Shown here piece by piece: positions 52,476 to 61,349 of a stretch of 64,000 nt of DNA. The notes under the pieces are model-generated. The model was not told the DNA's origin and ran no database searches. It saw only the letters and a program-made list of their open reading frames with translations. Source of the DNA: Polynucleobacter sp. AP-Kolm-20A-A1 (GTDB lineage Bacteria; Pseudomonadota; Gammaproteobacteria; Burkholderiales; Burkholderiaceae); assembly GCF_018688315.1 (NCBI RefSeq), contig NZ_CP061315.1, positions 1,488,001-1,552,000 of the forward strand. Reading direction: 5' to 3'. Positions within the stretch are counted from its first letter, which is position 1. Every line of letters starts with the position of its first letter. A program made the translations under genes and the position numbers.

Positions 52476-53111
52476 ATGAGTCTGATCGACAAACTACAGT
52501 GGCGCTATGCCACCAAAAAGATGGATGCCACACAATCGGTCCCGGAGTCAAAAGTGGATCAGATTCTGGAAGCCATTCGACTCACCGCAAGCTCGAGCGG
52601 CTTGCAGCCTTATGAAGTAATTGTTGTTACCAATAAAGCAATTCGTGAAAAGATTAAATTGATTGCTTGGGATCAAACCCAAATTGTGGACTGCTCTCAT
52701 TTGCTAGTTTTTGCAGCGTGGGATAACTACACCTCGAAACGCATCAATGACGCTTTTGATATGACTGAAAAAATTCGTAGCTTCAAAAGCGAAGCGGGAG
52801 ATATCTATCGCCAAAAGTTGCTCAGCACCTACCCTATTCGTGACGCTGAACTTAACTACACCCATGCAGCTAAACAAGCCTACATTGGATTAGGTACCGC
52901 ACTGATTGCGGCTGCTTATGAACAAGTCGACTGTACGCCGATGGAAGGTTTTGACCCAGTAGCACTCGATGAAATCTTAAGCCTTAAAGAAAAGGGGTTA
53001 CGTAGCGTTGTAATACTCCCATTGGGCTATAGAAAAGCGGATGAAGACTGGCTTATGAATCTTAAGAAGGTAAGAAGAGCTAAGGAAAATTTTGTTAGCC
53101 GTATCGACTAA
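52476..53111 (+). CDS. Nitroreductase-family NAD(P)H-dependent oxidoreductase
   Basis: 211 residues. FMN motifs are WRYATKKMDA near the start and SSSGLQPYEVIVV near residue 40; the C-terminal VILPLGYRKADEDW is typical of NfsB-like enzymes. It reduces nitro compounds or quinones with two electrons. It follows ahpF by 27 bases on the same strand, so it is probably in the peroxide-defence operon. The hairpin at 53135 ends the unit. Confidence 0.92.
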   Translation: MSLIDKLQWRYATKKMDATQSVPESKVDQILEAIRLTASSSGLQPYEVIVVTNKAIREKIKLIAWDQTQIVDCSHLLVFAAWDNYTSKRINDAFDMTEKIRSFKSEAGDIYRQKLLSTYPIRDAELNYTHAAKQAYIGLGTALIAAAYEQVDCTPMEGFDPVALDEILSLKEKGLRSVVILPLGYRKADEDWLMNLKKVRRAKENFVSRID

Positions 53112-53134
53112 TGCAGTCTGGTATTTCAGTTATT

Positions 53135-53160
53135 AAAAAACCACCTACGGGTGGTTTTTT
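53135..53160. terminator. Bidirectional intrinsic terminator
   Basis: CCACC/GGTGG stem with TACG loop, flanked by six A and six T. Sits between the nitroreductase stop and the stop of the convergent Bug receptor gene, so it can serve both. Confidence 0.9.
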
Positions 53161-53184
53161 AATATCCGGAGTAAGCATCCAAAA

Positions 53185-54162
53185 TTAATCTACCGAAATT
53201 TTGGCCTTCTCCACTACCTTGGCCCAACGACCCTGTTCTAACTTAATAAATGTGGCGAATTGGCTGGGAGTATCGCCAACTAACACTGCACCATCCTCAA
53301 GCATTTTTTTGGAGTCTTCTTTTGACTTTAGCGATTTAGCAATTTCTTGTTGTAATTTATCAATGATCGACTGAGGGGTGCCAGCAGGTACCATAATTCC
53401 GTACCACTGAGATGTTTCAAAGCCTTTGTAGCCCAACTCTGACAATGTGGCTACGCCCGGTAACACCTTCGATCTTTCAGAAGAGCCGACAGCTAAAGGG
53501 CGCAAGGCGCCCCCTTTAATTTGCCCCATCAAAGACGGCAATCCATTAAAGGTTGCCTGTATCTGACCACCAATCAGATCTGTCAACATTGGGCCAGAGC
53601 CCTTATAGGGGACATGCACTAAGTCTATGCCGGCTTCAGATGAAAAATATTCCATAGCCAAATGTCCAGCACTACCGTTGCCGGCAGATCCGTAGTTGAT
53701 CTTGCCGGGATTCTTTTTCGCATCACCTACTAAATCACCTAAAGTTTTATAAGGGCTCTTTGCGCTCACGGCAATTACATTAGGCACCTTTGCTACCAAG
53801 GTAACGGGTGCGAAATCCTTATTTGGATCGTACGGTAACTTTTTACCAAACAGGGCAGGGTTCACTGCAAGCGTTCCTACATGCCCCAAAATTAAGGTGT
53901 ATCCATCTGGATTGGCGCGCTTTACTTCTTCCATGGCAATATTCCCGGCACCACCAGGCTTATTGTCTACATAGACCGACTGCCCAAGACTATTGCTAAG
54001 GCTATTGGCTACTGACCTAGCAACAATTTCCGAAGTGCCGCCGGTAGCAAATGGCACCACCAAGCGAATAGACTTTTCTGGATAAGCTGCTAATGCTAGT
54101 TTAGATACCGCCAACAGAATTAAGCAGCTCAGTATTTTCCTGGTAATGCCCATGGCAATCAT
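53185..54162 (-). CDS. Bug/TctC-family tripartite tricarboxylate receptor (3 of 4)
   Basis: 325 residues with a signal peptide ending near LALAAYPEKSI. Family motifs: IRLVVPFATGGTSEIVARS, VYVDNKPGGAGNIAMEEV and NPDGYTLILGHV. Starts MIAMGITRK; the inner ATG four codons later is an alternative. It follows the OsmC-YcaO gene by eight bases on the same strand and may be cotranscribed. No TctA/TctB partner in the window. Confidence 0.93.
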   Translation of the reverse strand: MIAMGITRKILSCLILLAVSKLALAAYPEKSIRLVVPFATGGTSEIVARSVANSLSNSLGQSVYVDNKPGGAGNIAMEEVKRANPDGYTLILGHVGTLAVNPALFGKKLPYDPNKDFAPVTLVAKVPNVIAVSAKSPYKTLGDLVGDAKKNPGKINYGSAGNGSAGHLAMEYFSSEAGIDLVHVPYKGSGPMLTDLIGGQIQATFNGLPSLMGQIKGGALRPLAVGSSERSKVLPGVATLSELGYKGFETSQWYGIMVPAGTPQSIIDKLQQEIAKSLKSKEDSKKMLEDGAVLVGDTPSQFATFIKLEQGRWAKVVEKAKISVD

Positions 54163-54170
54163 TTCCGCGC

Positions 54171-56372
54171 CTAACTTTTACTCTGAAATACTCCACGAGC
54201 CACATGTAACTTTCTATAGCTGTCCATCAGACGATGGTGCCTGTCTAGTCCATTAAGCTGCAGATTGGTTGGGGTTAATCCATGGAAGCGCACGCTGCCG
54301 TCTACTGAACCCAGTACAGCATCCATCCTGACATCGCCAAACATTCTTCTGAAATTGGCGAGGTAGTCCTCAAGTTTTAGATCATCGTCTAACAATACCT
54401 CTAGAACGACATTTAAGGCCTGATAAAACAAACCACGGTCTACCGTGTTGTCGTTATATTGAAGAAAAGCACCTAAGAGCTCATGTGCCTCATCCAATTG
54501 CTTTAGGGCAAGATGAATTTGTAGCTTTAACTCCAGGACAGTGAGCTGTCCCCAGACGGTATTTTCATCAAACTCAATGCCAATCAAAGTAGCGATGTCA
54601 CCGTACTCATCGAGCTCATTGTTTTCTAATCGATCTAGTAATGCTGCAAGCTTTTTATCATCCAAGCGATGGAGATTTAAAACATCTTCGCGGAATAGCA
54701 ATGCTTTATTGGTGTTATCCCAGATGAGATCTTCTACTGGATACACCTCGGAATAGCCAGGAACTAATATTCGACAGGCTGTAGCACCTAGTTGGTCATA
54801 GACCGCGACGTAAGCCTCTTTACCTAAGTCCTTCAAAATACCAAACAGAGTTTCCGCCTCCTGGGCATTCGAATTCTCACCATTGCCCGAGAAATCCCAT
54901 TCAACAAAGTCATAATCAGATTGGGCGCTAAAAAATCGCCATGACACAATGCCGCTGGAGTCGATAAAGTGCTCAACAAAATTATTTGGCTCTGTTACCG
55001 CCTCGCTTGCAAATGTCGGCGCCGGTAAATCGTTTAGCCCTTCCAGGCTCCGTCCTTGGAGTAGCTCGGTCAGGCTGCGCTCTAGAGCCACCTCTAGGCT
55101 TGGGTGCGCACCAAAGGAGGCAAACACGCCGCCAGTACGGGGATTCATTAAAGTAACGCACATCACAGGATAGACCCCGCCGAGCGATGCATCCTTTACC
55201 AATACTGGGAAGCCCTGCTCTTCTAGACCCTGAATACCGGCCAGAATGCTTGGGTATTTTTCGAGCACCTCTCGAGGAACATCCGGTAAAGCGATTTCAC
55301 CTTCAATAATTTCACGCTTGACTGCTCGCTCAAAAATTTCTGATAGGCACTGCACCTGCGCCTCTGCCAGAGTATTGCCAGCGCTCATGCCGTTACTGAC
55401 AAAAAGGTTCTCAATTAAATTGGATGGGAAATACACTGTCTTTCCATCTGACTGGCGCACATACGGCAAAGAACAGATGCCTCGCTGTGCATTACCAGAA
55501 TTCGTATCCACCAAATGAGAGGCGCGCAACTCACCATCTGGGTTATAAATTTTCCGGCAATACTCATCCAAAATTTCCACAGGGAGTGCATCTTTTGGTC
55601 CAGGCTTGAACCACTTCTCATTGGGATAATGCACAAAATCTGCATTGGCTAGATCCTCACCCCAATATGTGCCCGCGTAAAAATGGTTATTACTCAATCG
55701 CTCAATGTACTCACCCAATGCCGAAGCTAGAGCACTTTCCTTGGTAGAGCCTTTGCCATTGGTGAAACACATTGGCGAATGGGCATCACGAATATGCAAG
55801 GACCACACATTAGGAATAATGTTCCTCCAAGAGGCAATCTCGATCTTGATTCCTAAATTAGCCAGCAAAGCCGACATATTGGCAATAGTTTGCTCAAGCG
55901 GCAAATCTTTTCCAGGAATAAAAGTGCTTACGTCAGACACAGGCTGTATTGCCAACAAAGCCTGTGCATCAGCATCTAGATTTTCAACTTCTTCAATAAC
56001 AAACTCTGGGCCTTCCTGCACTACCTTTTTAACAGTGCAGCGTTCGATAGAACGCAAAATACCTTGACGATCTGCAGCAGAGATATCCGCAGGCAACTCC
56101 ACCTGGATTTTAAATATTTGCTTGTAACGATTTTCAGGATCAACAATATTATTTTGTGAGAGTCGAATATTTTCCGTAGATAGATTGCGAGTGTCGCAGT
56201 AGAGCTTTACAAAGTACGCGGCGCATAAGGCTGATGAAGCCAAAAAATAATCAAATGGGCCTGGGGCTGAGCCATCGCCTTTATAGCGGATAGGTTGGTC
56301 AGCAATGACAGTGAAGTCATCGAACTTAGCTTCAAGCCGCAGCTTATCGAGAAAGTTAACCTTAATTTCCAT
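54171..56372 (-). CDS. OsmC domain - YcaO domain fusion protein
   Basis: About 733 residues. Residues 1-~140 are an OsmC-like domain with FDYFLASSALCAAYFVKLYC and the second redox Cys in RSIERCTVKKVV. From ~150 it is a YcaO protein: FIPGKDLPLEQTI, ASALGEYIERLSNNHF, EAQVQCLSEIFERAVKREI and ALERSLTELLQGRS supply the ATP- and Mg-binding acidic residues. The C-terminal ~180 residues resemble the helical E. coli YcaO tail. There is no PxPxP ending, so it is not a RiPP cyclodehydratase; E. coli YcaO supports RimO-dependent thiolation of ribosomal protein S12. I start at ATG 56372, where the OsmC fold begins. Confidence 0.9.
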   Translation of the reverse strand: MEIKVNFLDKLRLEAKFDDFTVIADQPIRYKGDGSAPGPFDYFLASSALCAAYFVKLYCDTRNLSTENIRLSQNNIVDPENRYKQIFKIQVELPADISAADRQGILRSIERCTVKKVVQEGPEFVIEEVENLDADAQALLAIQPVSDVSTFIPGKDLPLEQTIANMSALLANLGIKIEIASWRNIIPNVWSLHIRDAHSPMCFTNGKGSTKESALASALGEYIERLSNNHFYAGTYWGEDLANADFVHYPNEKWFKPGPKDALPVEILDEYCRKIYNPDGELRASHLVDTNSGNAQRGICSLPYVRQSDGKTVYFPSNLIENLFVSNGMSAGNTLAEAQVQCLSEIFERAVKREIIEGEIALPDVPREVLEKYPSILAGIQGLEEQGFPVLVKDASLGGVYPVMCVTLMNPRTGGVFASFGAHPSLEVALERSLTELLQGRSLEGLNDLPAPTFASEAVTEPNNFVEHFIDSSGIVSWRFFSAQSDYDFVEWDFSGNGENSNAQEAETLFGILKDLGKEAYVAVYDQLGATACRILVPGYSEVYPVEDLIWDNTNKALLFREDVLNLHRLDDKKLAALLDRLENNELDEYGDIATLIGIEFDENTVWGQLTVLELKLQIHLALKQLDEAHELLGAFLQYNDNTVDRGLFYQALNVVLEVLLDDDLKLEDYLANFRRMFGDVRMDAVLGSVDGSVRFHGLTPTNLQLNGLDRHHRLMDSYRKLHVARGVFQSKS

Positions 56373-56499
56373 GGGGGCGACTTCAAATAGTGTGAAAAAT
56401 GTTATGAGAGCTATTATCCCTCGCAATGCGTTTATCGTGTCATGAAGCGATCAGCAGACTAACGAAGTCTAGATTCCATGGCAATAGGCTAGATCAAGG

Positions 56500-57108
56500 C
56501 TAGTCTATCCAAGTGGGATATTTACCCATCGCCGAGGCAAATAAATCAGACGCCATTAACTGATTCAGCCATTTTTTTAAGTTAGGCAATGACAAACCTT
56601 CAAATTGCAGAGGCTCCGCTTTGGAGAACTGTCTAATAAACGGAAAAATAGCAATGTCGACCCAGCTAATGCAGTTGCCCATTAAATACTGATTTTTTTG
56701 CAATGAAGTCTCCATTGGCTCGAGCATGAGCTCCATAGCCTTAGCTAATGTTTCTTCCTGCTGTAGATCAGGGTATCGATTGGGATATTTATATTGATCT
56801 AATACCGTTTTAAAAGGTCCATCATTTTTCTGAATCCACGCTTGAGCAGCAGTCTCATCAACCGCTCTCCAGTTATTTGGATCGGACTTATCTAAAGCCC
56901 AATACATGATGTCTAAGCTTTGATCTAAGACCACCCCATCTACACATAACACTGGGACGGTTCCTTTAGGAGAGGCAAGCAACATCGATTGCGGCTTATC
57001 TCTTAAAGCAATTTCTCTGTGCTCGACTTCTATACCCGCATAGCGCAAGGCCATACGCGCCCTCATTGCATAGGGGCATCTACGATAGGAGTACAGAATA
57101 GGCAGCAT
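56500..57108 (-). CDS. Glutathione S-transferase-like protein
   Basis: 202 residues. A thioredoxin-like N-terminal domain with SYRRCPYAMRARMALRYAGI, KGTVPVLCVDGVVL (cis-Pro site) and LDQSLDIMYWALD; a helical C-terminal domain follows. The CPYA motif resembles glutaredoxin-2-like GSTs. Cytosolic; likely detoxification or protein deglutathionylation. It lies between the OsmC-YcaO gene and the terminator of the lipase gene. Confidence 0.9.
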   Translation of the reverse strand: MLPILYSYRRCPYAMRARMALRYAGIEVEHREIALRDKPQSMLLASPKGTVPVLCVDGVVLDQSLDIMYWALDKSDPNNWRAVDETAAQAWIQKNDGPFKTVLDQYKYPNRYPDLQQEETLAKAMELMLEPMETSLQKNQYLMGNCISWVDIAIFPFIRQFSKAEPLQFEGLSLPNLKKWLNQLMASDLFASAMGKYPTWID

Positions 57109-57146
57109 GGGTTAATTGAATAGTTGATAGCAAACGATACTAAATG

Positions 57147-57168
57147 AAAAACCACCCGCAGGTGGCTT
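57147..57168 (-). terminator. Intrinsic terminator after secreted lipase-like gene
   Basis: CCACC/GGTGG stem around CGCA; on the reverse strand it is followed by TTTTTCATTTAG. It is 32 bases beyond the stop of the lipase-family gene. Confidence 0.85.
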
Positions 57169-57199
57169 ATTCACTTCTACCAGATACTGCGCTACTTCA

Positions 57200-58519
57200 T
57201 TAGCTCGGCAGTTGAGCTGCTAACTGGCAATTATTGGCAGCAGGCTTACCGGCCAATCGCTCCTTAATCCATGGGATGTAAAAAGGCTTTGACGCTCCAG
57301 GAGTTGTAAAGTGGGATTGATCTCCTGGCAATTGCACTCTATTCACATTCCCGCCCATTTTGCACATCTGCTCTTGGTAGAGCTTACCCATGATTGGCGG
57401 ATTGGTTACGTCTTTATTACCCCAATAAATCACAACTGGCGCAATTGGCTTTGTTGGGTTGACACTACCCTTCACCATCGTCTTGGTCCACTCCAAAGGA
57501 TTGGTAATTTGATCCTTCAATAGAGTTTTATATTGAGTGCTCAAGTTGAAATTCAGGGTATCAGCAACAGCATGCATACATTTATTACTAATGACCTCAT
57601 CCAATATCTTGGCGCCATTCTCTGTAAAAATATCGGTCAGCTTTAATTTAGGATTAGCGGCTTGCACACCCCACATGCTCATTGCCATATGAGAAAAGTC
57701 AAAGATATTCTTAGTGAACATCTGAATTAATCCACCAAGAGACTTTTGCGCGCTAGCCTCATCTACGGTAGCCCCAGGCAACATGATGGCAATGTCATCC
57801 GGCGCCAATGCCACCGATCCAACTAATTCCAAATTGTCTGAAGCGGTTCCTTTTTTCGAGAAGTAGTCTGGCATGCTTGCTGCCGCTACAGCTACGCCAC
57901 CACCCTGTGACCAACCATAGATGATGGTTTTTTTACCGGCACCAGTTTCCTTCATAGAGCTTGCTGCTCTTGCAGCATCAATCGTATCCATGGAGTTGGT
58001 TGTAGCAAGAGCGTATTGGTGTCTACCACCACCACCTTGACCCTGATAGTCAGTCGCCACCACTACATATCCTTCTTGAATAAATTCTTCAATTGCAGGA
58101 ATTCCGTAATCAGTCCAAGAGTTCCCGCCAATCAGAAAATACTCATTTAGCGGAACCACAGGATTAAGTACCTGCGATGGGCCACAGTTCTGAGCAGCAC
58201 CAGTGGTCCCATGGGCCCAAGACATAATTGGACGACCCTCTTTAGGTGCTGGGCCAACCGGCGCAACCACCAATCCCGTAACGATTGTTTTACGCTCATA
58301 TAAATCTGAAGAGATGTATGCAATCTTCCATGCCTGAGCACCCTTGACCGAGGTTTTAATCTGCTCTTTTTTAATTACTTGACCCAACTTTCCATCTGGA
58401 GTCATTTTGAGTAATGGCTCGTAGAACGGAGCTACTGGAGGGTCGGCAAATACCACGGAAGAGCCTGCCCCAATGAAAACACCAAGAATTAAGTTGGAAA
58501 GTAGTTTTTTCATATTCAT
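57200..58519 (-). CDS. Secretory lipase-family alpha/beta hydrolase
   Basis: 439 residues. A signal peptide ends near SVVFADPPVAPFYEP. The nucleophile elbow is IIYGWSQGGGVAVAA near residue 210; the acid Asp is probably in VIYWGNKDVTNPP and the His in PGDQSHFTTPGASKP. The MSWAHGTTGAAQNCGPS block carries the oxyanion region of the LIP family. Exported esterase or lipase; substrate unknown. Stands alone with its own terminator. Confidence 0.89.
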   Translation of the reverse strand: MNMKKLLSNLILGVFIGAGSSVVFADPPVAPFYEPLLKMTPDGKLGQVIKKEQIKTSVKGAQAWKIAYISSDLYERKTIVTGLVVAPVGPAPKEGRPIMSWAHGTTGAAQNCGPSQVLNPVVPLNEYFLIGGNSWTDYGIPAIEEFIQEGYVVVATDYQGQGGGGRHQYALATTNSMDTIDAARAASSMKETGAGKKTIIYGWSQGGGVAVAAASMPDYFSKKGTASDNLELVGSVALAPDDIAIMLPGATVDEASAQKSLGGLIQMFTKNIFDFSHMAMSMWGVQAANPKLKLTDIFTENGAKILDEVISNKCMHAVADTLNFNLSTQYKTLLKDQITNPLEWTKTMVKGSVNPTKPIAPVVIYWGNKDVTNPPIMGKLYQEQMCKMGGNVNRVQLPGDQSHFTTPGASKPFYIPWIKERLAGKPAANNCQLAAQLPS

Positions 58520-58583
58520 TCAAATCAGTGGTTGGTGATAACTGCCTATGATGAGAACTATACCTAAGTCTGGTAACACCTCT

Positions 58584-59237
58584 TTAATCCAGCAGATGCC
58601 CAGTTTTTACAAAGATAGTGCAACCTTCTTTGCTAAAAGGTTGATGTAGGCTCATATGTGGACTTCTAATCCAAGAGCCGGCAGGATAGCGCCCATGCTC
58701 ATCCTCAAATACGCCATCGACTACAAAGATTTCTTCACCGCCGTAATGTTTGTGCGGATTGAAATATGTTTGAGGTGCCCAGCGAACTAAAGTTGAGCCA
58801 CTACCTTGTTGCATTAAGGGCATCACGTTCAAGCCAGGAACCATACCTTGATACCAAGGTGCTGTTTTTGTATCAATTACCTCTCGCTCCACTTGATCTG
58901 GGCCTAAGTGACGCAATTTAACAAAGAGGGTGCAGCCTGACTTACTAAATGGTGCATGTGAAGATCCAGGGGGATTCATGAGATAGGTGCCGGCAGGATA
59001 GTCGCCAGTCTCATCACTAAATACACCTTCCAAAACCAATATCTCTTCGCCAAACTCATGGGTATGTTTTGGAAATTGGGATCCGGGCCGATAGCGAACA
59101 ATTGAAGTTGCTTTTGCCACCTCGTCGCCAACTCGATCAAGCATGCGTCTCTCAACACCTGACTCTGGACTGGGCACCCAAGATAAGTCATGGTGATTAA
59201 TGACGACCCGCTTACTGTAATCGGAGTTGATATTCAT
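58584..59237 (-). CDS. ChrR-like double-cupin protein
   Basis: About 217 residues made of two similar cupin halves. Metal-ligand regions are FPKHTHEFGEEILVLEG (residues ~50-70) and FNPHKHYGGEEIFVVDGVF (~155-175); each half ends in GCTLFVKLRHLG or GCTIFVKTGHLL. This duplication resembles the cupin part of ChrR anti-sigma factors, but the N-terminal zinc domain of ChrR is absent and no ECF sigma gene lies nearby. I start at ATG 59237. Likely a metal-binding cytosolic protein; enzymatic or sensory role not known. Confidence 0.87.
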   Translation of the reverse strand: MNINSDYSKRVVINHHDLSWVPSPESGVERRMLDRVGDEVAKATSIVRYRPGSQFPKHTHEFGEEILVLEGVFSDETGDYPAGTYLMNPPGSSHAPFSKSGCTLFVKLRHLGPDQVEREVIDTKTAPWYQGMVPGLNVMPLMQQGSGSTLVRWAPQTYFNPHKHYGGEEIFVVDGVFEDEHGRYPAGSWIRSPHMSLHQPFSKEGCTIFVKTGHLLD

Positions 59238-59376
59238 GTATTGCAGCTCAAATATTGAAAAACAGGATAAGGATAGCAAGCAATTGGAATACGCGCCGGC
59301 ATGACGCACTTACATGAAGTGAGATAAAGTCTATTGCATTGAGTAATTCTCGGGTAGACACTAATTAAGGGGCTTT

Positions 59377-60072
59377 ATGGGCTTACTGCCAAAACCATTT
59401 AACGCTCTCATTATTGGAGCGTCAGGAACTATAGGATCTAGCTTTGTAAAGCTCTTGGAAAGCAATCCCGCTTGCTCAAAAGTTGTTGGGATTCACCGCA
59501 ACTCTACCCACGCCATTGACTACAACTTACCTGAAACCATTGAGGCATCCGCAAAGAGCCTCGCTTCGCAAGGCCCCTTTCAACTCATTATCAATACCAT
59601 TGGAGCACTACATTCCAAAGAGTGGATGCCAGAGAAAAAATTGGAAGATTTAAACCAAGCTCAATTAGCCGAAATGTTTAATACCAATACCATCGGCCCC
59701 GCCCTCACCATAAAGTACTTTTCAAAACTCCTAGACCCTCAGCATGGGGTGATGGCAACACTATCAGCCAAGGTTGGCAGCATTGAAGATAATCGACTTG
59801 GTGGCTGGTATAGCTACAGAGCCTCTAAAGCTGCCCTAAATATGATTCTTAAAACAGCCTCTATTGAGCTTGCGAGAACAAAACCGAATGTTGTCTTAAT
59901 TGCACTTCATCCCGGCACTGTTAATTCCAGATTGTCACAGCCTTTTCGCGGGCAACAAATAGGTAGGGACCCACTAGAAGCAGTGAGCGACATGTTTCAT
60001 GTTCTAGAAAATGTAAATAAAGAAGATTCGGGAAGCTTTCTGTCTTACTCAGGTGAAAAATTGCCCTGGTAA
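59377..60072 (+). CDS. SDR-family oxidoreductase (short)
   Basis: 231 residues. Cofactor motif ALIIGASGTIGSSFVKLL at the start; the catalytic Tyr/Lys is in WYSYRASKAALNM near residue 147; HPGTVNSRLSQPF follows. This resembles C-factor/YciK-like atypical SDRs. ATG follows AAGGGGC at a seven-base distance. It stands alone, ended by the bidirectional hairpin at 60093. Substrate unknown. Confidence 0.9.
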   Translation: MGLLPKPFNALIIGASGTIGSSFVKLLESNPACSKVVGIHRNSTHAIDYNLPETIEASAKSLASQGPFQLIINTIGALHSKEWMPEKKLEDLNQAQLAEMFNTNTIGPALTIKYFSKLLDPQHGVMATLSAKVGSIEDNRLGGWYSYRASKAALNMILKTASIELARTKPNVVLIALHPGTVNSRLSQPFRGQQIGRDPLEAVSDMFHVLENVNKEDSGSFLSYSGEKLPW

Positions 60073-60092
60073 TTAGTCAAGGCCTTAAAAAC

Positions 60093-60124
60093 AAAAACCC
60101 TCAACATTACTGATGAGGGTTTTT
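60093..60124. terminator. Bidirectional intrinsic terminator
   Basis: Eleven-base arms AAAAACCCTCA/TGAGGGTTTTT around a ten-base loop. T-runs lie on both sides, so it can end both the SDR transcript and the convergent MetX-like hydrolase transcript. Confidence 0.88.
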
Positions 60125-60149
60125 TCTAGCTGACCATGAGCCAACAGGT

Positions 60150-61247
60150 TTATTTTTTCAATGTCGATAAAAACTGCTTAATGGCTTTATTTTGAACTTC
60201 ATTTTCATTGGGTGTTACTCCCGCCCCTGAAAGATGCCCCATAGGCGCCGCATCATTAATCGCAACATATTTCACATTCGGAATATATTTTGCAGATTCT
60301 TTGGCATCGGATTCTGGATTCAATAAGTCACCAGTCCCCGCAAGAATCAATGTTTTCGCTTTAATCGCCTTGAGAGCAGCAATCGTATCGCCATTAAATC
60401 CTTTAGTTTGGCCAATATCATGACGGTCATAGGCGCGTGATTGCCAAATCCAATCGTTTGCATCCATGCGCTTCCAAGAGGCATCTTGAAGTTTATTTAG
60501 AAAGTTGATTTCTGCTTCAGGTGTGCTGAATTGCTGATTTTGGTAAGAAGGCGTTCTCACAATCACTCCACTTAACCATCCAGCCCATAGACGCATGCCT
60601 TTCTCTACAGGCTTGTCATATTTACCGCCTTGGTAGGCAGGGTCAGTCATGATGCTTTGTCTAAGCATCTCAAGAACCCCAGTTGTCCAAGCATGAGTTT
60701 TTGCGAGTGGAATAATTGGTACAACCGATTGCATGGCATCAGGGTATGAAACAGCCCATTGCAAAGCCTGCATGCCGCCCATAGAGGCGCCCACTACGGA
60801 TACCAGCTTGGTAATTCCAAAATGCTTGGTAACTAACTGATATTGGCTGTTAACCATGTCCCGAATATTGAACTCTGGGAAACTAATATTGGGCTGTGTT
60901 TGACTATTTGAAGGGGAGCTTGTCAATCCATTGCCAATAGCATCAGTAGCAATAACAAAATATTTATCTGTATCTAAAGCCTTTCCTGGGCCAATAAGAT
61001 AATCAATCCGATGATGATTTCCGCCAATTGCAGTGACCATCAAAATGGCGTTTGATTTATCCGCGTTCAAAGTTCCCTGTGTTGTGTAGGAAACCTTAAA
61101 GTTTTCGATGGTTGACCCATTTTCAAGGGGAAAGTTTCCCTCTGAATAGGTTTGATGAGCTGGATCTGTATCTTTATGGGCAAATGTGCTTGCTGAGAAA
61201 AAAGCCAGAGCCAAACATATGCCTACAAGTTGTAATTTAATTTTCAT
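60150..61247 (-). CDS. Exported MetX-like alpha/beta-fold hydrolase
   Basis: About 365 residues. A clear signal peptide ends near STFAHKDTD. The core matches homoserine acetyltransferases: TAIGGNHHRIDYLIGPG, the nucleophile elbow VVGASMGGMQALQWA near residue 150, Asp in GTGDLLNPESD and His in APMGHLSGAG. MetX itself is cytosolic; the export signal shows that this is not a methionine-pathway enzyme but a periplasmic esterase or acyltransferase. I start at 61247 because GGGAGG lies three bases upstream of the ATG. Flanked by terminators on both sides, so monocistronic. Confidence 0.88.
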   Translation of the reverse strand: MKIKLQLVGICLALAFFSASTFAHKDTDPAHQTYSEGNFPLENGSTIENFKVSYTTQGTLNADKSNAILMVTAIGGNHHRIDYLIGPGKALDTDKYFVIATDAIGNGLTSSPSNSQTQPNISFPEFNIRDMVNSQYQLVTKHFGITKLVSVVGASMGGMQALQWAVSYPDAMQSVVPIIPLAKTHAWTTGVLEMLRQSIMTDPAYQGGKYDKPVEKGMRLWAGWLSGVIVRTPSYQNQQFSTPEAEINFLNKLQDASWKRMDANDWIWQSRAYDRHDIGQTKGFNGDTIAALKAIKAKTLILAGTGDLLNPESDAKESAKYIPNVKYVAINDAAPMGHLSGAGVTPNENEVQNKAIKQFLSTLKK

Positions 61248-61305
61248 AAGCCTCCCTTTGTTATGAAATGATCTTACAGCACAGTCAAAAAGTTTGTCCT
61301 CAAAC

Positions 61306-61333
61306 AATAAAACCACCCAAGGGTGGCTTTATT
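61306..61333 (-). terminator. Intrinsic terminator after tcu/Bug operon
   Basis: Thirteen-base arms AATAAAACCACCC / GGGTGGCTTTATT with one mismatch and a two-base loop. It lies 16 bases beyond the Bug receptor stop and ends the operon that enters from the right edge. Confidence 0.82.
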
Positions 61334-61349
61334 GATGAATGCTATAGCC

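Noticed and set aside
55705..56067. Forward ORF of 120 codons
   Set aside because: Antisense to the OsmC-YcaO fusion; the YcaO motifs on the other strand settle the coding frame.
54171..56372. RiPP (azoline) cyclodehydratase gene cluster
   Set aside because: The YcaO part looks like E. coli YcaO, lacks a PxPxP end, and no precursor peptide, E1-like or dehydrogenase gene is beside it.
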